DNA from: Heterorhizobium halophytocola
Lineage (GTDB): Bacteria > Pseudomonadota > Alphaproteobacteria > Rhizobiales > Rhizobiaceae
Direction: 5' to 3'
Length of the DNA: 64,000 bases
NCBI RefSeq assembly: GCF_017873095.1
Contig: NZ_JAGGJU010000002.1
Location: forward strand, 310,001 to 374,000
Under the pieces are notes generated by a model. It ran no database searches. It was not told the DNA's origin and saw only the letters and a list, made by a program, of their open reading frames with translations. A program made the translations under genes and the position numbers. Position 1 is the stretch's first letter, and every line of letters begins with the position of its first letter. Shown here in pieces: positions 1-9,030 of this stretch.

Positions 1-699
1 CAGGACCTCGAAATGGAGGCCGGGCATGCGCGCAAGCGTCTTGTTGATCGCAAGTCCAAGCAGCGCGCTGCGGATCATCGGCAGGCTGCCGATCAACACG
101 CGGCCGCGCACCCCGCCCGAATGGCTGGCGATCTCGTCGTCGGCCTGGGCGAGCTCGGAAATCGCCAGCTGCACGCGGCGGGCCAGTTCGCGGCCGGCCC
201 GGTTGACGCTGAGACCGGTGGCGTTCTTCATGTAGAGCGCATAATCGACATTGCTTTCGATATCGCGCGCCGCATGGTGCATGGAGGAGACCGACAGGCC
301 CTCGCTCTGGGCTGCGACATTGACGCTGCCATGGCGGGCCACCGCGACCAGCGCGCGCAATTGCACGGCGGTGATCCGGTGGACGACGACCTCGTATTTC
401 GATTTGTCCGGGAGAGCGGTGCGGTTCGGTGCCTCGGCGACCGCCTCCGTCAGTTGCCGCAGGAAGCGCTCGACGCGGCGGCGCAGGATCTCGCCTTCCT
501 CGGTCGGAAAACTTCCCCCCGCGCGCCGCGTCAGAAGCTTGGCGTCGAAGCGCTTTTCCAGATTGGCAATCGCCTGGGTAATGCCGGGCTGGGCGACGTT
601 CATCGCGCTCGCAGCCAGGTTTATGCTGCCCATTTCGCACACGGACAGGAACATCCGAAGATGCCTCAAATTTGGGAGCCTTAGATCGTCTTTCTGCAA
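1..699 (-). CDS. LysR-family transcriptional regulator (3' end outside window)
   Basis: The minus strand encodes an N-terminal winged helix-turn-helix typical of LysR regulators, including a segment reading SINLAASAMNVAQPGITQAI, followed by the start of the co-inducer domain. The reading frame is open to base 1, so the C-terminus lies outside the window and 233 codons are visible. The frame is closed by a stop just upstream of a TTG at 699. Starting there gives the usual LRHLRMFLSV lead-in; an ATG at 654 would cut into the first helix, so TTG 699 (or TTG 672) is preferred. The gene is divergent from the tct operon and is probably its regulator, as LysR genes often control the neighbouring divergent operon. 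The ligand is unknown. Confidence 0.85.
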   Translation of the reverse strand, partial: MQKDDLRLPNLRHLRMFLSVCEMGSINLAASAMNVAQPGITQAIANLEKRFDAKLLTRRAGGSFPTEEGEILRRRVERFLRQLTEAVAEAPNRTALPDKSKYEVVVHRITAVQLRALVAVARHGSVNVAAQSEGLSVSSMHHAARDIESNVDYALYMKNATGLSVNRAGRELARRVQLAISELAQADDEIASHSGGVRGRVLIGSLPMIRSALLGLAINKTLARMPGLHFEVL

Positions 700-726
700 A
701 ACTTATAACCCGCACCGTGGCTTGTA

Positions 727-741
727 TAAGCTTTTTGCTTA
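727..741. promoter_or_regulatory. Candidate LysR-type binding dyad between regulator and tct operon
   Basis: TAAGC-TTTTT-GCTTA is a perfect 5-bp inverted repeat with a 5-bp spacer in the 264-bp divergent gap. A second, looser pair (CTTATA at 702-707, TATAAG at 725-730) overlaps it. Placement next to the LysR gene start fits an autoregulatory/activation site, but this is inference from symmetry and position only. Confidence 0.35.
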
Positions 742-963
742 GCCCGCTGGCAGGGTAAGTCAAGCTCGATGGGCAAAATACCATCGATTGCAGCTGCCTT
801 GCCGGTGTTGAGGAAGGGGCGGCGCACCGGGCGAGGAACGAGTGGCCCGGTCTGAAGCAGGAGGAGAAATGATGATTTACGCGAAATCTTATCGCGCTGG
901 CTCCAGGTCGAGCGCGCCCCTGCCGGACGCGGCTCGCCTTCTGATGGGCAAGGAGTGACCGGC

Positions 964-2460
964 ATGCAGGGTGTGATGGACGCGTTGTCGGTGCTGTTTT
1001 CAGTGCCGGGGCTTGCTTCGCTTTTAGTCGGCACGGCGCTTGGCATCGTCGTCGGTGCTCTGCCGGGGCTCGGCCCGTCGATCGGCATCAGTCTGTTGAT
1101 CCCGTTCACCTATGACCTTTCGCCCGAAGTCTCGATGATCCTGCTGATCTCGCTCTATATGGCTGCCGAATATGGCGGGTCCGTCAGCGCCATCCTCCTG
1201 TCGACGCCGGGTACGGCGGCCGCTGCCGCGACCGCGATCGACGGTTATGCAATGACGCAGAACGGCCGGGGCAACGAGGCGCTCGGCGTGTCGCTGTCCG
1301 CCTCGGCCGTGGGCGGCCTGGTCGGTGGGCTGGCGCTTCTGGTGCTGGCGGCACCGCTGGCGAAGCTTGCCTTGCAATTCGGTCCGGCCGGCTATTTCGC
1401 CGTCGGGCTGTTCGGCTTGACTTCGGTCGCGGCGCTGTCCGGCGGATCGCTGGTCAAGGGTTTGGCGGGCGCTGCCTTCGGCCTGTCGCTCGCCTTCATC
1501 GGCATCGACCCGATTTCCGGCACGCCGCGCTTCACCTTCGGCTTCTACCAGCTGTTCGAAGGGGTGCCGATGCTGGCAGCGCTGATCGGCCTGTTTGCCG
1601 TGTCGGAGGCGCTGCTGCTGGCCGAATCCATCGCCGGCGGCGCGCCTGGCGTGGTGCGCGGCAAGGTCAACCATGTGTTCCTGAAGCTCGCCGACTGGAA
1701 GCGGCTGGGCGGCACCATGCTGTCGGGCTCGATCATCGGCACGTTGCTCGGCATCCTGCCCGGCGTCGGCGGCAATATCGCCTGCTGGGTATCGCGCGAC
1801 TTTGCCACGCGCCGCCATCCGGATGTCGAATTCGGCAAGGGCGAGCCGCTCGGCGTCGCAGCGCCGGAATCGGCCAATAATGCGACCGTCGGCGGCGCCA
1901 TGGTGCCGCTGCTGGCGCTCGGCGTACCGGGATCGCCGACGACGGCCGTGATCGTCGGCGCACTTGTAATGCATGGCCTCAGACCCGGGCCGCAGCTCTT
2001 TGCCGAACAGCCGGCGCTGGTCTACACCATCCTGCTCGGCGTCATGCTGTCGGCCGTTGCCCTCTATATCGTCGGCTCGATTGCGCTCCCCTGGCTGTCG
2101 CGTGTGGTGCAGCTGCCCGATTCCGTGCTGGCTGCCGGTATCATGGTATTTGCCGTGCTCGGTGCCTATGCGCTGCGCAACCTGACCTTCGACATCTGGC
2201 TGACCCTCGGCTTCGGCCTCATCGGCTACCTGATGAAGAAGCTGCAATTTCCGGTGGCGCCGGTCGTGCTCGCCCTGGTGCTCGGCTACCTGGTCGAGAC
2301 CAATTTCCGCACGGCGCTGGTAACGTCGCAAGGCAGCTATTCGATCTTTTTCACCGACCCCGTCAGCGCGCTGTTTCTTGTGTTGAGCGTGGTCAGCATC
2401 GTCCTTCCGCTCTGGCGCAAGCGCCGCGAGAAGAAGGCAAAAACCATCAACCCTGTCTAA
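964..2460 (+). CDS. tctA: Tripartite tricarboxylate transporter large membrane subunit TctA
   Basis: This is a very hydrophobic protein of about 498 residues with the size and many membrane helices of TctA. It carries the conserved family signature GTALGIVVGALPGLGPSIG near the N-terminus and a second LGILPGVGGNIACW segment near residue 260. TctA is the large channel-forming subunit of secondary tripartite carboxylate importers in the inner membrane. ATG 964 is preferred over GTG 955 because AAGGAG at 950-955 is correctly spaced for it. The tctC gene follows after 14 bp and tctB after that, so the three form one operon. The substrate is a carboxylate but cannot be specified. The A-C-B gene order differs from the classic C-B-A order. 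Confidence 0.92.
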   Translation: MQGVMDALSVLFSVPGLASLLVGTALGIVVGALPGLGPSIGISLLIPFTYDLSPEVSMILLISLYMAAEYGGSVSAILLSTPGTAAAAATAIDGYAMTQNGRGNEALGVSLSASAVGGLVGGLALLVLAAPLAKLALQFGPAGYFAVGLFGLTSVAALSGGSLVKGLAGAAFGLSLAFIGIDPISGTPRFTFGFYQLFEGVPMLAALIGLFAVSEALLLAESIAGGAPGVVRGKVNHVFLKLADWKRLGGTMLSGSIIGTLLGILPGVGGNIACWVSRDFATRRHPDVEFGKGEPLGVAAPESANNATVGGAMVPLLALGVPGSPTTAVIVGALVMHGLRPGPQLFAEQPALVYTILLGVMLSAVALYIVGSIALPWLSRVVQLPDSVLAAGIMVFAVLGAYALRNLTFDIWLTLGFGLIGYLMKKLQFPVAPVVLALVLGYLVETNFRTALVTSQGSYSIFFTDPVSALFLVLSVVSIVLPLWRKRREKKAKTINPV

Positions 2461-2474
2461 GGAGGAGAGACATA

Positions 2475-3446
2475 ATGTTGAAGACTTTCACCCGCCGCGG
2501 CATCCTGGCCGCTGCAGCCGGCGCCGCCATGCTGACGAGCTCCGTGCAGGCCATGGCCGCGGGCTTTCCCGACAAGCCGGTCAACCTGGTCATCTGGTCC
2601 GGGGCCGGCGGTGCGCTCGACACCTATGGCCGCAAGCTCGGCGAACTGCTGAACAAGGAGACGGGCTGGACGGTCAACATCCAGAACCGGCCGGGCGGCT
2701 CGGGTGCCGTCGGGGTATCGACCGTGATGGCCCAGCCGGCCGACGGTTACAACATTCTGGTTCTGACCGGCACGCTGACCTTCGGTATCGCCCAGGGCTT
2801 GATCCCGTTCAAGATCGATGACCTGCGCCTGCTGCGCGCCATGCAGGCCGAGCCGTCGTCGCTTGCCGTTGCCAAGGACAGCAAGCTCAATTCGGTCAAG
2901 GACTTCGTCGATTACATGAAGGACCATCCGAACGGCTTGCGCGTCGGCGGCCATGCGCCGGCTGGCTTCCACCAGTATGTGCTCTACCAGCTGATGAAGA
3001 TGGGCGGCTTCGAGAGCGGCTGGATCCCGCACGATGCCTCCGGCAAGGTTCCGCTCGCCATTCTCGGGCATCATATCGACGCGGCCATGATGACGCCGTC
3101 GAGCGGGCTGGAACAGGTGATGAATGGCGACATCAAGCTGCTCGGCATCACCACCGACAAGCGCTCGGACTATTTCCCCGACGTCCCCACCTTCAAGGAA
3201 CAGGGCTATGACATCGTCGATTCCGTCTGGCGCGGCGTAGCGGTCAAGGGCGGCACATCCGATGACGTCGTCAACGACATCCAGGCGGCCCTCGACAAGG
3301 TCACGGCGTCGCAGGAATGGAAAGACTTCCAGACCAATCAGAAGCAGGAAAGCCCCGACCTGAAGGAAGCCGAGTTCACGGCGCTGGCCAAGAAGCAGCT
3401 GGAGGGACAGACGCAGTTCCTGAAGGATGCAGGCCTGGCGAACTGA
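2475..3446 (+). CDS. tctC: Tripartite tricarboxylate transporter periplasmic binding protein TctC
   Basis: A 323-residue protein with an N-terminal export signal (TRRGILAAAAGAAMLTS, ending near AMAAG at about residue 30) followed by the FPDKPVNLVI start typical of TctC/Bug proteins. The Arg-Arg pair gives the signal a Tat-like look. The mature protein would bind a carboxylate in the periplasm and hand it to the TctAB membrane complex. A strong AAGGAGGAG precedes the ATG. It sits between tctA and tctB in the same operon. Bug-family members are numerous and bind many organic acids, so the ligand is not predictable here. Confidence 0.92.
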   Translation: MLKTFTRRGILAAAAGAAMLTSSVQAMAAGFPDKPVNLVIWSGAGGALDTYGRKLGELLNKETGWTVNIQNRPGGSGAVGVSTVMAQPADGYNILVLTGTLTFGIAQGLIPFKIDDLRLLRAMQAEPSSLAVAKDSKLNSVKDFVDYMKDHPNGLRVGGHAPAGFHQYVLYQLMKMGGFESGWIPHDASGKVPLAILGHHIDAAMMTPSSGLEQVMNGDIKLLGITTDKRSDYFPDVPTFKEQGYDIVDSVWRGVAVKGGTSDDVVNDIQAALDKVTASQEWKDFQTNQKQESPDLKEAEFTALAKKQLEGQTQFLKDAGLAN

Positions 3447-3506
3447 CGATCCGGGCGGGGTGCCACGCGGCACCCCGCTCCTCTTTGATCCCGTGGGGAG
3501 GTGGCT

Positions 3507-3932
3507 ATGAGACTCGAAAAAACGGCGGCCGGCGTTCTGCTGCTGGCCTTCAACGCAGCCATGCTGTGGCTGGCATTGTCCCTGCCGCCAACCCATTCGC
3601 GCGGCGATGTCGGCACCGGATTCATGCCGATTCTGGTGGCCGTCGGCGGTCTGGCGATCGCCGCCTTCTATCTGTTCAACGTCTATCGCGGGACGGACAG
3701 GACAAACGACACCGTCAGCCCCCGCGGCGTCGTGCTCTTGGCGATCTTTGCCGTCGCTGTCCTGGCGATGACCTATATCGGCCTTCCCGCGGCGCTCGCC
3801 CTTGCCGCCGGTGCGGCCGTGCTGATCGCCGAGCGCGGCCAGCGCTGGTGGATCGCGCTTGCCGTCGTCGTCGGCGTGGCGGTGATTGCAAAGCTCGGCT
3901 TCGGCTGGCTGTTGAACGTACCGCTGCCCTGA
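3507..3932 (+). CDS. tctB: Tripartite tricarboxylate transporter small membrane subunit TctB
   Basis: A 141-residue protein with about four hydrophobic segments, the right size and place for the small membrane subunit TctB. It begins MRLEKTAAGVLLLAFNAAML and has the GDVGTGFMP segment common near the end of the first loop in this family. ATG 3507 is chosen over GTG 3501 because GGGGAGG at 3494-3500 is then properly spaced. It is the third gene of the tct operon, 60 bp after tctC. TctB sequences diverge strongly, so the call rests largely on context plus topology. Confidence 0.85.
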   Translation: MRLEKTAAGVLLLAFNAAMLWLALSLPPTHSRGDVGTGFMPILVAVGGLAIAAFYLFNVYRGTDRTNDTVSPRGVVLLAIFAVAVLAMTYIGLPAALALAAGAAVLIAERGQRWWIALAVVVGVAVIAKLGFGWLLNVPLP

Positions 3933-4100
3933 GATCGACCTGACATCGGCGGCGCTGCACGCAGCTCCACCGATTTCTCCGCTCGGCCAGCTTTTTAAAC
4001 CGTCACAAAAGGTCTATGGGTCGCCGAAAACCCGCCCTTGCCCGCCTTGATCTTGGCTGGGCCGGTACGCGGGTGACCGGTCGAGCGAAAGAGAATCCAT

Positions 4101-5297
4101 TTGGACGGGACCTTTATTCCGGCGTCTGTCGGTAAACGCGTTGTGCTGCACTTTCCGGGTTTCGAGCCGCTGGATGCGGCAAGGCATCGCGAGCGCTATC
4201 GCCGGTCGGTGGAAAAGACGGCGACGCTCTGGGGTTTCCGCGCGGAGGTCGCCGGGCTTGAGAGCGAGGGCGGTGGCAGCCGGTTCGCCGTGCGCACGTC
4301 GGGCGAGGGATGGCAGACAGTGACCCGCCTGCATGTCTTCGACCACGACGACATCGTCGCCCGGCTGAATGGACGACCGCTCGTCAAGCGTCTCGCTTGT
4401 GGTTTTCTTGCCGCTTTCAGGGTGGTGGTCGAAGGGGCGGGCTTTGGCTATTTCCGCCATGCCTGGCGTTTCGGTTTGTTTTTCGCCGTCCCGTTTGTCG
4501 TCGTTCTGCTCGCGCTGGTCGCGAGCCTTGCGCTTTCGAGCTACCCGCTCTGGCTGGGGCTTGCCCTCTGGCAGATCCCGCTCGCAGTCATCGCCGCCTA
4601 TCTGCTGTTTTGCCGGGTCTTCATTCGCTGGTCGGACACCTATCACGTGCTGCATCTGTTTTCCGACTGGGAGATGGCGGTCGCCGTGGCGCGGGGCGAC
4701 GACGCCTCGGTCAATGCCTGGCTCGATGCGTGTGCCGTGGCTGCCCGTAATGCCCTCGAAGAAGAGGCCGACGAATACCTGATCACCTCGCACAGCATGG
4801 GCTCAAGCGCTGCCGTACATGTGATCGGCATGTTGCTGGAACGGGAGCCGGAGCTGTTTGCCGGCAAGCGCGTTGTCTTTGCAACGCTTGGCGGTGCGGT
4901 GCTGCAATGCGCCCTTCTGCGCTCGGCCAGGTGCTTGCGTGCCCGGGTCGGGACCATCGCCCGCGCCCGCGACATCGCCTGGCTGGATGTGCAATGCCTG
5001 ACCGACGCGGTCAATTTCTATCGCGCGCGCGTGGTGGCGCTGTGCGGGCATGAAGACGCGCCACAGGCGCGGATCGTCTTCATCCGGTTGAAAGCCATGC
5101 TGACGTCTGAGCGTTACCGCAAGGTCAAGCGGGATCTGCTGCGCGTGCATCGGCAATATGTGCTGGACGCCGACCGCAAGACCAATTTCGACTTCTCGCT
5201 GATGACCGCCGGACCGTTGCCGGCGTCCAGCTTTTTCGGCTTTGCTGCAGGGCAATCGCCGGAGAGCGCGCTCGAGGCACTGAAGGCGCCGAACTGA
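4101..5297 (+). CDS. Membrane protein of unknown function with alpha/beta-hydrolase-like serine motif
   Basis: I do not recognise a named family. The 398-residue protein starts with VVLHFPGFEPLD, resembling the first strand and turn of an alpha/beta hydrolase. It has two hydrophobic helices at roughly residues 125-147 and 150-172, then YLITSHSMGSSAAVHV around residue 226-241, a nucleophile-elbow pattern (SHSMG, Ser about 232). It could be a membrane-anchored lipase or esterase. The start is TTG 4101, which places HFPGFE near the N-terminus; no strong ribosome site decides it. It is 168 bp downstream of tctB and convergent with rhaK, so it appears to stand alone. Confidence 0.6.
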   Translation: MDGTFIPASVGKRVVLHFPGFEPLDAARHRERYRRSVEKTATLWGFRAEVAGLESEGGGSRFAVRTSGEGWQTVTRLHVFDHDDIVARLNGRPLVKRLACGFLAAFRVVVEGAGFGYFRHAWRFGLFFAVPFVVVLLALVASLALSSYPLWLGLALWQIPLAVIAAYLLFCRVFIRWSDTYHVLHLFSDWEMAVAVARGDDASVNAWLDACAVAARNALEEEADEYLITSHSMGSSAAVHVIGMLLEREPELFAGKRVVFATLGGAVLQCALLRSARCLRARVGTIARARDIAWLDVQCLTDAVNFYRARVVALCGHEDAPQARIVFIRLKAMLTSERYRKVKRDLLRVHRQYVLDADRKTNFDFSLMTAGPLPASSFFGFAAGQSPESALEALKAPN

Positions 5298-5328
5298 CGC
5301 AAAGACATCTGCCGGCAGGTGTTGTCGA

Positions 5329-6720
5329 TCAGCCCGGCCGGGCAGGCGTTGTCGACTTAACCCGGTTGCGCCAACGCGTGGCATAGGCTGCAAGGGCCGG
5401 GCTGCCGGTCCGCGCGCGGGCATGCGGATCGATCTCGCCTTGCCGCGCGGCAACCGTCAGCAGGGCGGCGCCGATGCTGGTGCCGGTGCCGGAGACGGCG
5501 CGCACCGGCCGGCCGGTGGCCGAGGCCAGCATGTCGAGAAAAGCGCAGTTGTCGCCGAACGGGCCTTCGACCAGCACCTCGCCTGCGGCGCCGACGATGT
5601 CGAGCCCGGTCGCCGTCATCAGTGCCAGATAATAGGAGAGTGCTGCGAAACGCGCGCCGTCCGTCAGGCTCGCCTCATCGACGCTCCAGCTGTGGCGGCG
5701 GCCCTGGAACGGGCCTGAGCGTGTCTCCACCGCCGGCATCAGCTGGATGTCGCGGGCCAGAACCGCCTCGATATCGGCTGCGTCGAAGCTTCCGGTATGC
5801 CCCCTGGTCATCAGCTCGAATTCGCGACCGCCCATGAAGCGGGCCGAGGGTACGGGGTCGCCGAGCGCGTTGACGTTGATCAGCGTGTCCCGCGCCGGAT
5901 CGAGCGTCACGGCTTTGCCGCCGATCGCCATCGAGATCACCCATGTGCCGGTGGAGACGACGGAAAACGGCGCCGGGCGGGTGGCGAGATGCGCATAGAG
6001 CGAGGCGTTGGAATCGTGGATGCCGCAAAAGACAGGGACATCCGGTGACAGGCCGCAGGTCTCGGCGATCTCGGGCAGGACAGGGCCGATGCGGTCGGTG
6101 GCCCGCGCCACGGGTGCCATGAGTGCGCTCCATCCCTGCCGTTCGACCAGCGAGGAATAGCGGTTCTTCGTCGGGCACCAGAGATCGGTATGGCAGCCGA
6201 GCGAGGTCACTTCGCTGACGGCACGGCCCGTCAGCCTGAACACCCAGTATTGCGGGTAGGTGAGGATCGTTTTCGTGGCATCGCTGATCTCGGGGAAGCT
6301 GCGGAATTGCCAGAACAGCTGTGCGGCCAGATTGAGCCCCATCGGGAGCCGCGGCGAGCCTGTCTCGGCAAAGTCCGGGCGAAGCGCGTCATAGTCGGCG
6401 GCAAGGCTGTCGGGGCCGTCATGCTCGTAGTCGAGCACCGGAGCTGCGAGCTTGCCGTCCGCGTCGAGAAGGGCGGCCGAGGCGCCGTGTGTCGTGACCG
6501 TGATCGCGTCGATCGCCGCTGTGCGGTGCAAGGCGCCGAGGCTGTCGAGGATGAACTGCCAGAGGCCGTCGGTATCGTAATGCGGATAGGGCGGGCCAGG
6601 GAGCACGGCATTTGCGCGGCGGCAGACGGCAATTTCCGCGTGCGCGTCGAGATCGACCAGCGCCACTTTGGCATTGGTCTTGCCGATGTCGATGACGGCC
6701 ACATGGCGAGGGTTTGCCAT
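5329..6720 (-). CDS. rhaK: Rhamnulokinase-type FGGY sugar kinase RhaK
   Basis: A 463-residue FGGY-family carbohydrate kinase. The N-terminal phosphate-binding motif reads VAVIDIGKTNAKVALVD, and STGTWVISM plus GTGTSIGAALL supply further ATP-binding elements. In the rhizobial rhamnose pathway RhaK phosphorylates the sugar so that transport and catabolism proceed. ATG 6720 is chosen because it lies 5 bp after the rhaU stop and places the kinase motif at the N-terminus; the frame stays open further upstream. It is the last gene of rhaRSTPQUK. It resembles the rhizobial RhaK clade more than E. coli RhaB by context, which is inference. Confidence 0.93.
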   Translation of the reverse strand: MANPRHVAVIDIGKTNAKVALVDLDAHAEIAVCRRANAVLPGPPYPHYDTDGLWQFILDSLGALHRTAAIDAITVTTHGASAALLDADGKLAAPVLDYEHDGPDSLAADYDALRPDFAETGSPRLPMGLNLAAQLFWQFRSFPEISDATKTILTYPQYWVFRLTGRAVSEVTSLGCHTDLWCPTKNRYSSLVERQGWSALMAPVARATDRIGPVLPEIAETCGLSPDVPVFCGIHDSNASLYAHLATRPAPFSVVSTGTWVISMAIGGKAVTLDPARDTLINVNALGDPVPSARFMGGREFELMTRGHTGSFDAADIEAVLARDIQLMPAVETRSGPFQGRRHSWSVDEASLTDGARFAALSYYLALMTATGLDIVGAAGEVLVEGPFGDNCAFLDMLASATGRPVRAVSGTGTSIGAALLTVAARQGEIDPHARARTGSPALAAYATRWRNRVKSTTPARPG

Positions 6721-6725
6721 CCGCG

Positions 6726-7055
6726 TCACGCCATGTGGAAGACGGATTGGAGGTCTGTCGACAGCGGCTCGTTTTGCGCGTTGGTCGCCATGATGTCGGC
6801 CATATGCGCCCACCATTTCTGCATCACCGGATGCTCGGGCAGGGCGGCCATGGCGTGGTCGCGGCGTCGCGTCAGCACGCCGAACAGCGTGTGGGTCTCC
6901 TCGTCGAGGAAAATCGAATAATCGGAGACCCCGGCCTGGTGCAGCAGATCGACAAGTTCGGGCCAGATCGCATCATGACGGCGCCTGTACTCCGCGGCCA
7001 TGCCCGGATTGAGATGCATCTTGAAGGCGTGTCTTTCCAGCTCCGTGTCTGTCAT
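6726..7055 (-). CDS. rhaU: L-rhamnose mutarotase
   Basis: A 109-residue protein with the RhaM/RhaU signature: [20 protein letters not shown] near the N-terminus and [17 protein letters not shown] near the C-terminus. It interconverts the alpha and beta anomers of L-rhamnose (EC 5.1.3.32) and was named RhaU in Rhizobium leguminosarum. Its ATG overlaps the rhaQ stop by 4 bp, and rhaK follows 5 bp later, indicating translational coupling. Length matches the family (about 104-110 residues). Confidence 0.95.
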   Translation of the reverse strand: MTDTELERHAFKMHLNPGMAAEYRRRHDAIWPELVDLLHQAGVSDYSIFLDEETHTLFGVLTRRRDHAMAALPEHPVMQKWWAHMADIMATNAQNEPLSTDLQSVFHMA

Positions 7056-8053
7056 GCGCGCAGGCCCTTCAGCTTGCGAAACAGGATCGGCAGGGCGATG
7101 ACGAAGATCAGCAGGGCACCGATGAAGACCGACATGACGATGCCCGGCACGTTCAGCAGGCCGAAGCCGAAGGTGACCAGGCCCATGATGAAGGCGGCGA
7201 TGAAGACGCCCTGGATGGTGCCGGAACCGCCGGTGATGGCGACACCGCCGAGCACCACCATGGTGACGACGTCCAGCTCCCAGCCGACGGCGATCGACGG
7301 GCGGGTCGAGGCAAGCCTGGAGGTGAGCAGCACCGAGGCGATGCCGGACATCACGCCCGTCAGGCAGAAGAGCAGGAATTTCACCCGCTCGACGCGCACG
7401 CCGGAAAACCGGGCGGCCAGCGCATTATTGCCGATAACGAAGATATGCCGGCCGAAATTCGTGGCGTGCAACAGCACGTAATAGAGCACGGCAAAGACGA
7501 GAAAGAGGGCGAATTCGAAAGAGACGACCCACCAGACATAGCCCTGGCCGAAAAAGGCGAAGCCCGCCGGGTAACCCTTGAACGCCTGGTCGCCGAGGAT
7601 GATGTAGGAAATGCCGCGAAAGAAACTCATCGTGCCGATGGTCACCACGATCGACGGCAGGCCGAGACCGGTGACGAGAAAGCCGTTGAAGGCGCCGCAG
7701 ACAAGACCGGTCGCAATGCCGATCGCCACCAGGCCGGGCACGCCGACACCGATCTCGAGGGCAAGGCCCATCATCGTCGAGGCGAGCGCGATGATCGAGG
7801 CAACGGACAGGTCGATCTCGCCCGAGATGATCAGCAGCGCCATGGCCAGCGCGATCAGCGCCTTTTCGGTGAAGTTGAAGGTGGCATCCGACAGCGACCA
7901 GGGCGACAGGAAATAGGGTGACGCGAAGGAATTTATGACGAAGAGGGCGATGGCGACGACAAGCAGCAGGCTCGGCCAGGAGAGGAGGGTGCCCCGCAGC
8001 CGGCTGTCCAGCCGGTCGGGAATAAACCTGGTATCATGCGGCATGTCTGTCAT
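7052..8053 (-). CDS. rhaQ: Rhamnose ABC transporter permease RhaQ
   Basis: A 333-residue inner-membrane permease of the ribose/RbsC-type sugar ABC family. It has the [21 protein letters not shown] and [21 protein letters not shown] segments and a conserved [14 protein letters not shown] loop. Starting at ATG 8053 ([10 protein letters not shown]) gives a 4-bp ATGA overlap with the rhaP stop; the frame stays open far upstream inside rhaP but that part is not RhaQ-like. It pairs with RhaP to form the membrane channel energised by RhaT. Confidence 0.94.
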   Translation of the reverse strand: MTDMPHDTRFIPDRLDSRLRGTLLSWPSLLLVVAIALFVINSFASPYFLSPWSLSDATFNFTEKALIALAMALLIISGEIDLSVASIIALASTMMGLALEIGVGVPGLVAIGIATGLVCGAFNGFLVTGLGLPSIVVTIGTMSFFRGISYIILGDQAFKGYPAGFAFFGQGYVWWVVSFEFALFLVFAVLYYVLLHATNFGRHIFVIGNNALAARFSGVRVERVKFLLFCLTGVMSGIASVLLTSRLASTRPSIAVGWELDVVTMVVLGGVAITGGSGTIQGVFIAAFIMGLVTFGFGLLNVPGIVMSVFIGALLIFVIALPILFRKLKGLRA

Positions 8054-9030
8054 GACGCGGCCTCCGTTTGGCGAAGAATGAGACGGTTGCCGCGCTTTTC
8101 GCCGCGGGCATTGAGCGCGACGGCCAGAATGATCGCGGCCCCCGATATGGCCATCTGCCAGAAGGGCGAGATGTTGATGACAGGCAGTGCCATGTTGATG
8201 ACGCCGAGGAAGGCAGCCCCGAGCAGGGCGCCGGCGACCGTGCCGACGCCACCGGCAATCGAGATGCCACCGATGACGCAGGCCGCGACAATGGTCAGTT
8301 CGTAGCCCTTGGCGACTTCGACCGAGCCGATGACATAGCGCGACACCCAGAGATAGCCGCAGAAACCGGATAGCGCCCCTGACAGCAGGAAGGCATGAAA
8401 GGTGGTGCGTCCGACATCGATGCCGGCATAGACGGAGGCCGTCGGGTTGACGCCGATCGCATAGATTGCCCGGCCGAGCGATGTCCTGGTCATCACCACG
8501 AAGAACGCGGCGGCGATGACGATCACATACCAGGAGAGCAGCGGCAGGCCGAGGAATTCGATGCGGGTATACTGTACGAAGGCCGGGCTCATCGCGTCGG
8601 CATTGACCCACTGGCCGCCGGCGATCAGGAAGATGATGCCGCGATAGATGGTGAGGGTGCCGAGCGTGACGACGATCGCCGGAATGCCGAGCCGCCAGAT
8701 CAGGATGCCGTTGACGGCGCCCAGAACGAGACCGCAGAGAACACAGAAAACCATCAGCAGCGGGATCGGGATGCCGGGCATGGCCGCGTTGATCAGGGCT
8801 GCGATCATGCCGGTCAGCGCCAGGTTCGAGGCCATCGAGAGATCGATCGAGCGGGTCAGGATGACGGCCATCTGGCCGAGCGCCAGGATCATCAGGATCG
8901 CGGTGTCGTTGAAGATGTCGGCCAGATGGCCGGGGCTGGCAAAGCCGGGCGCCCGGATGGCCGTGCCGACGATCATGCCGAGCACGATCATGCCGAGCCA
9001 GAATTCGCGGGTGCGCAATAACGCCTTCAT
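8050..9030 (-). CDS. rhaP: Rhamnose ABC transporter permease RhaP
   Basis: A 326-residue permease paralogous to RhaQ, with LTRSIDLSMASNLALTGMIA and WRLGIPAIVVTLGTLTIYRG segments and the GGISIAGGVGTVAGA loop near residue 270. It lies in the inner membrane and forms a heteromeric channel with RhaQ. The gene overlaps rhaT by 4 bp at its start and rhaQ by 4 bp at its end, which is typical of a tightly coupled operon. Confidence 0.94.
   Translation of the reverse strand: MKALLRTREFWLGMIVLGMIVGTAIRAPGFASPGHLADIFNDTAILMILALGQMAVILTRSIDLSMASNLALTGMIAALINAAMPGIPIPLLMVFCVLCGLVLGAVNGILIWRLGIPAIVVTLGTLTIYRGIIFLIAGGQWVNADAMSPAFVQYTRIEFLGLPLLSWYVIVIAAAFFVVMTRTSLGRAIYAIGVNPTASVYAGIDVGRTTFHAFLLSGALSGFCGYLWVSRYVIGSVEVAKGYELTIVAACVIGGISIAGGVGTVAGALLGAAFLGVINMALPVINISPFWQMAISGAAIILAVALNARGEKRGNRLILRQTEAAS

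Noticed and set aside
7052..8611. Extending rhaQ upstream to about 8611
   Set aside because: The frame stays open inside rhaP, but the added residues are not permease-like and ATG 8053 gives the usual 4-bp overlap.
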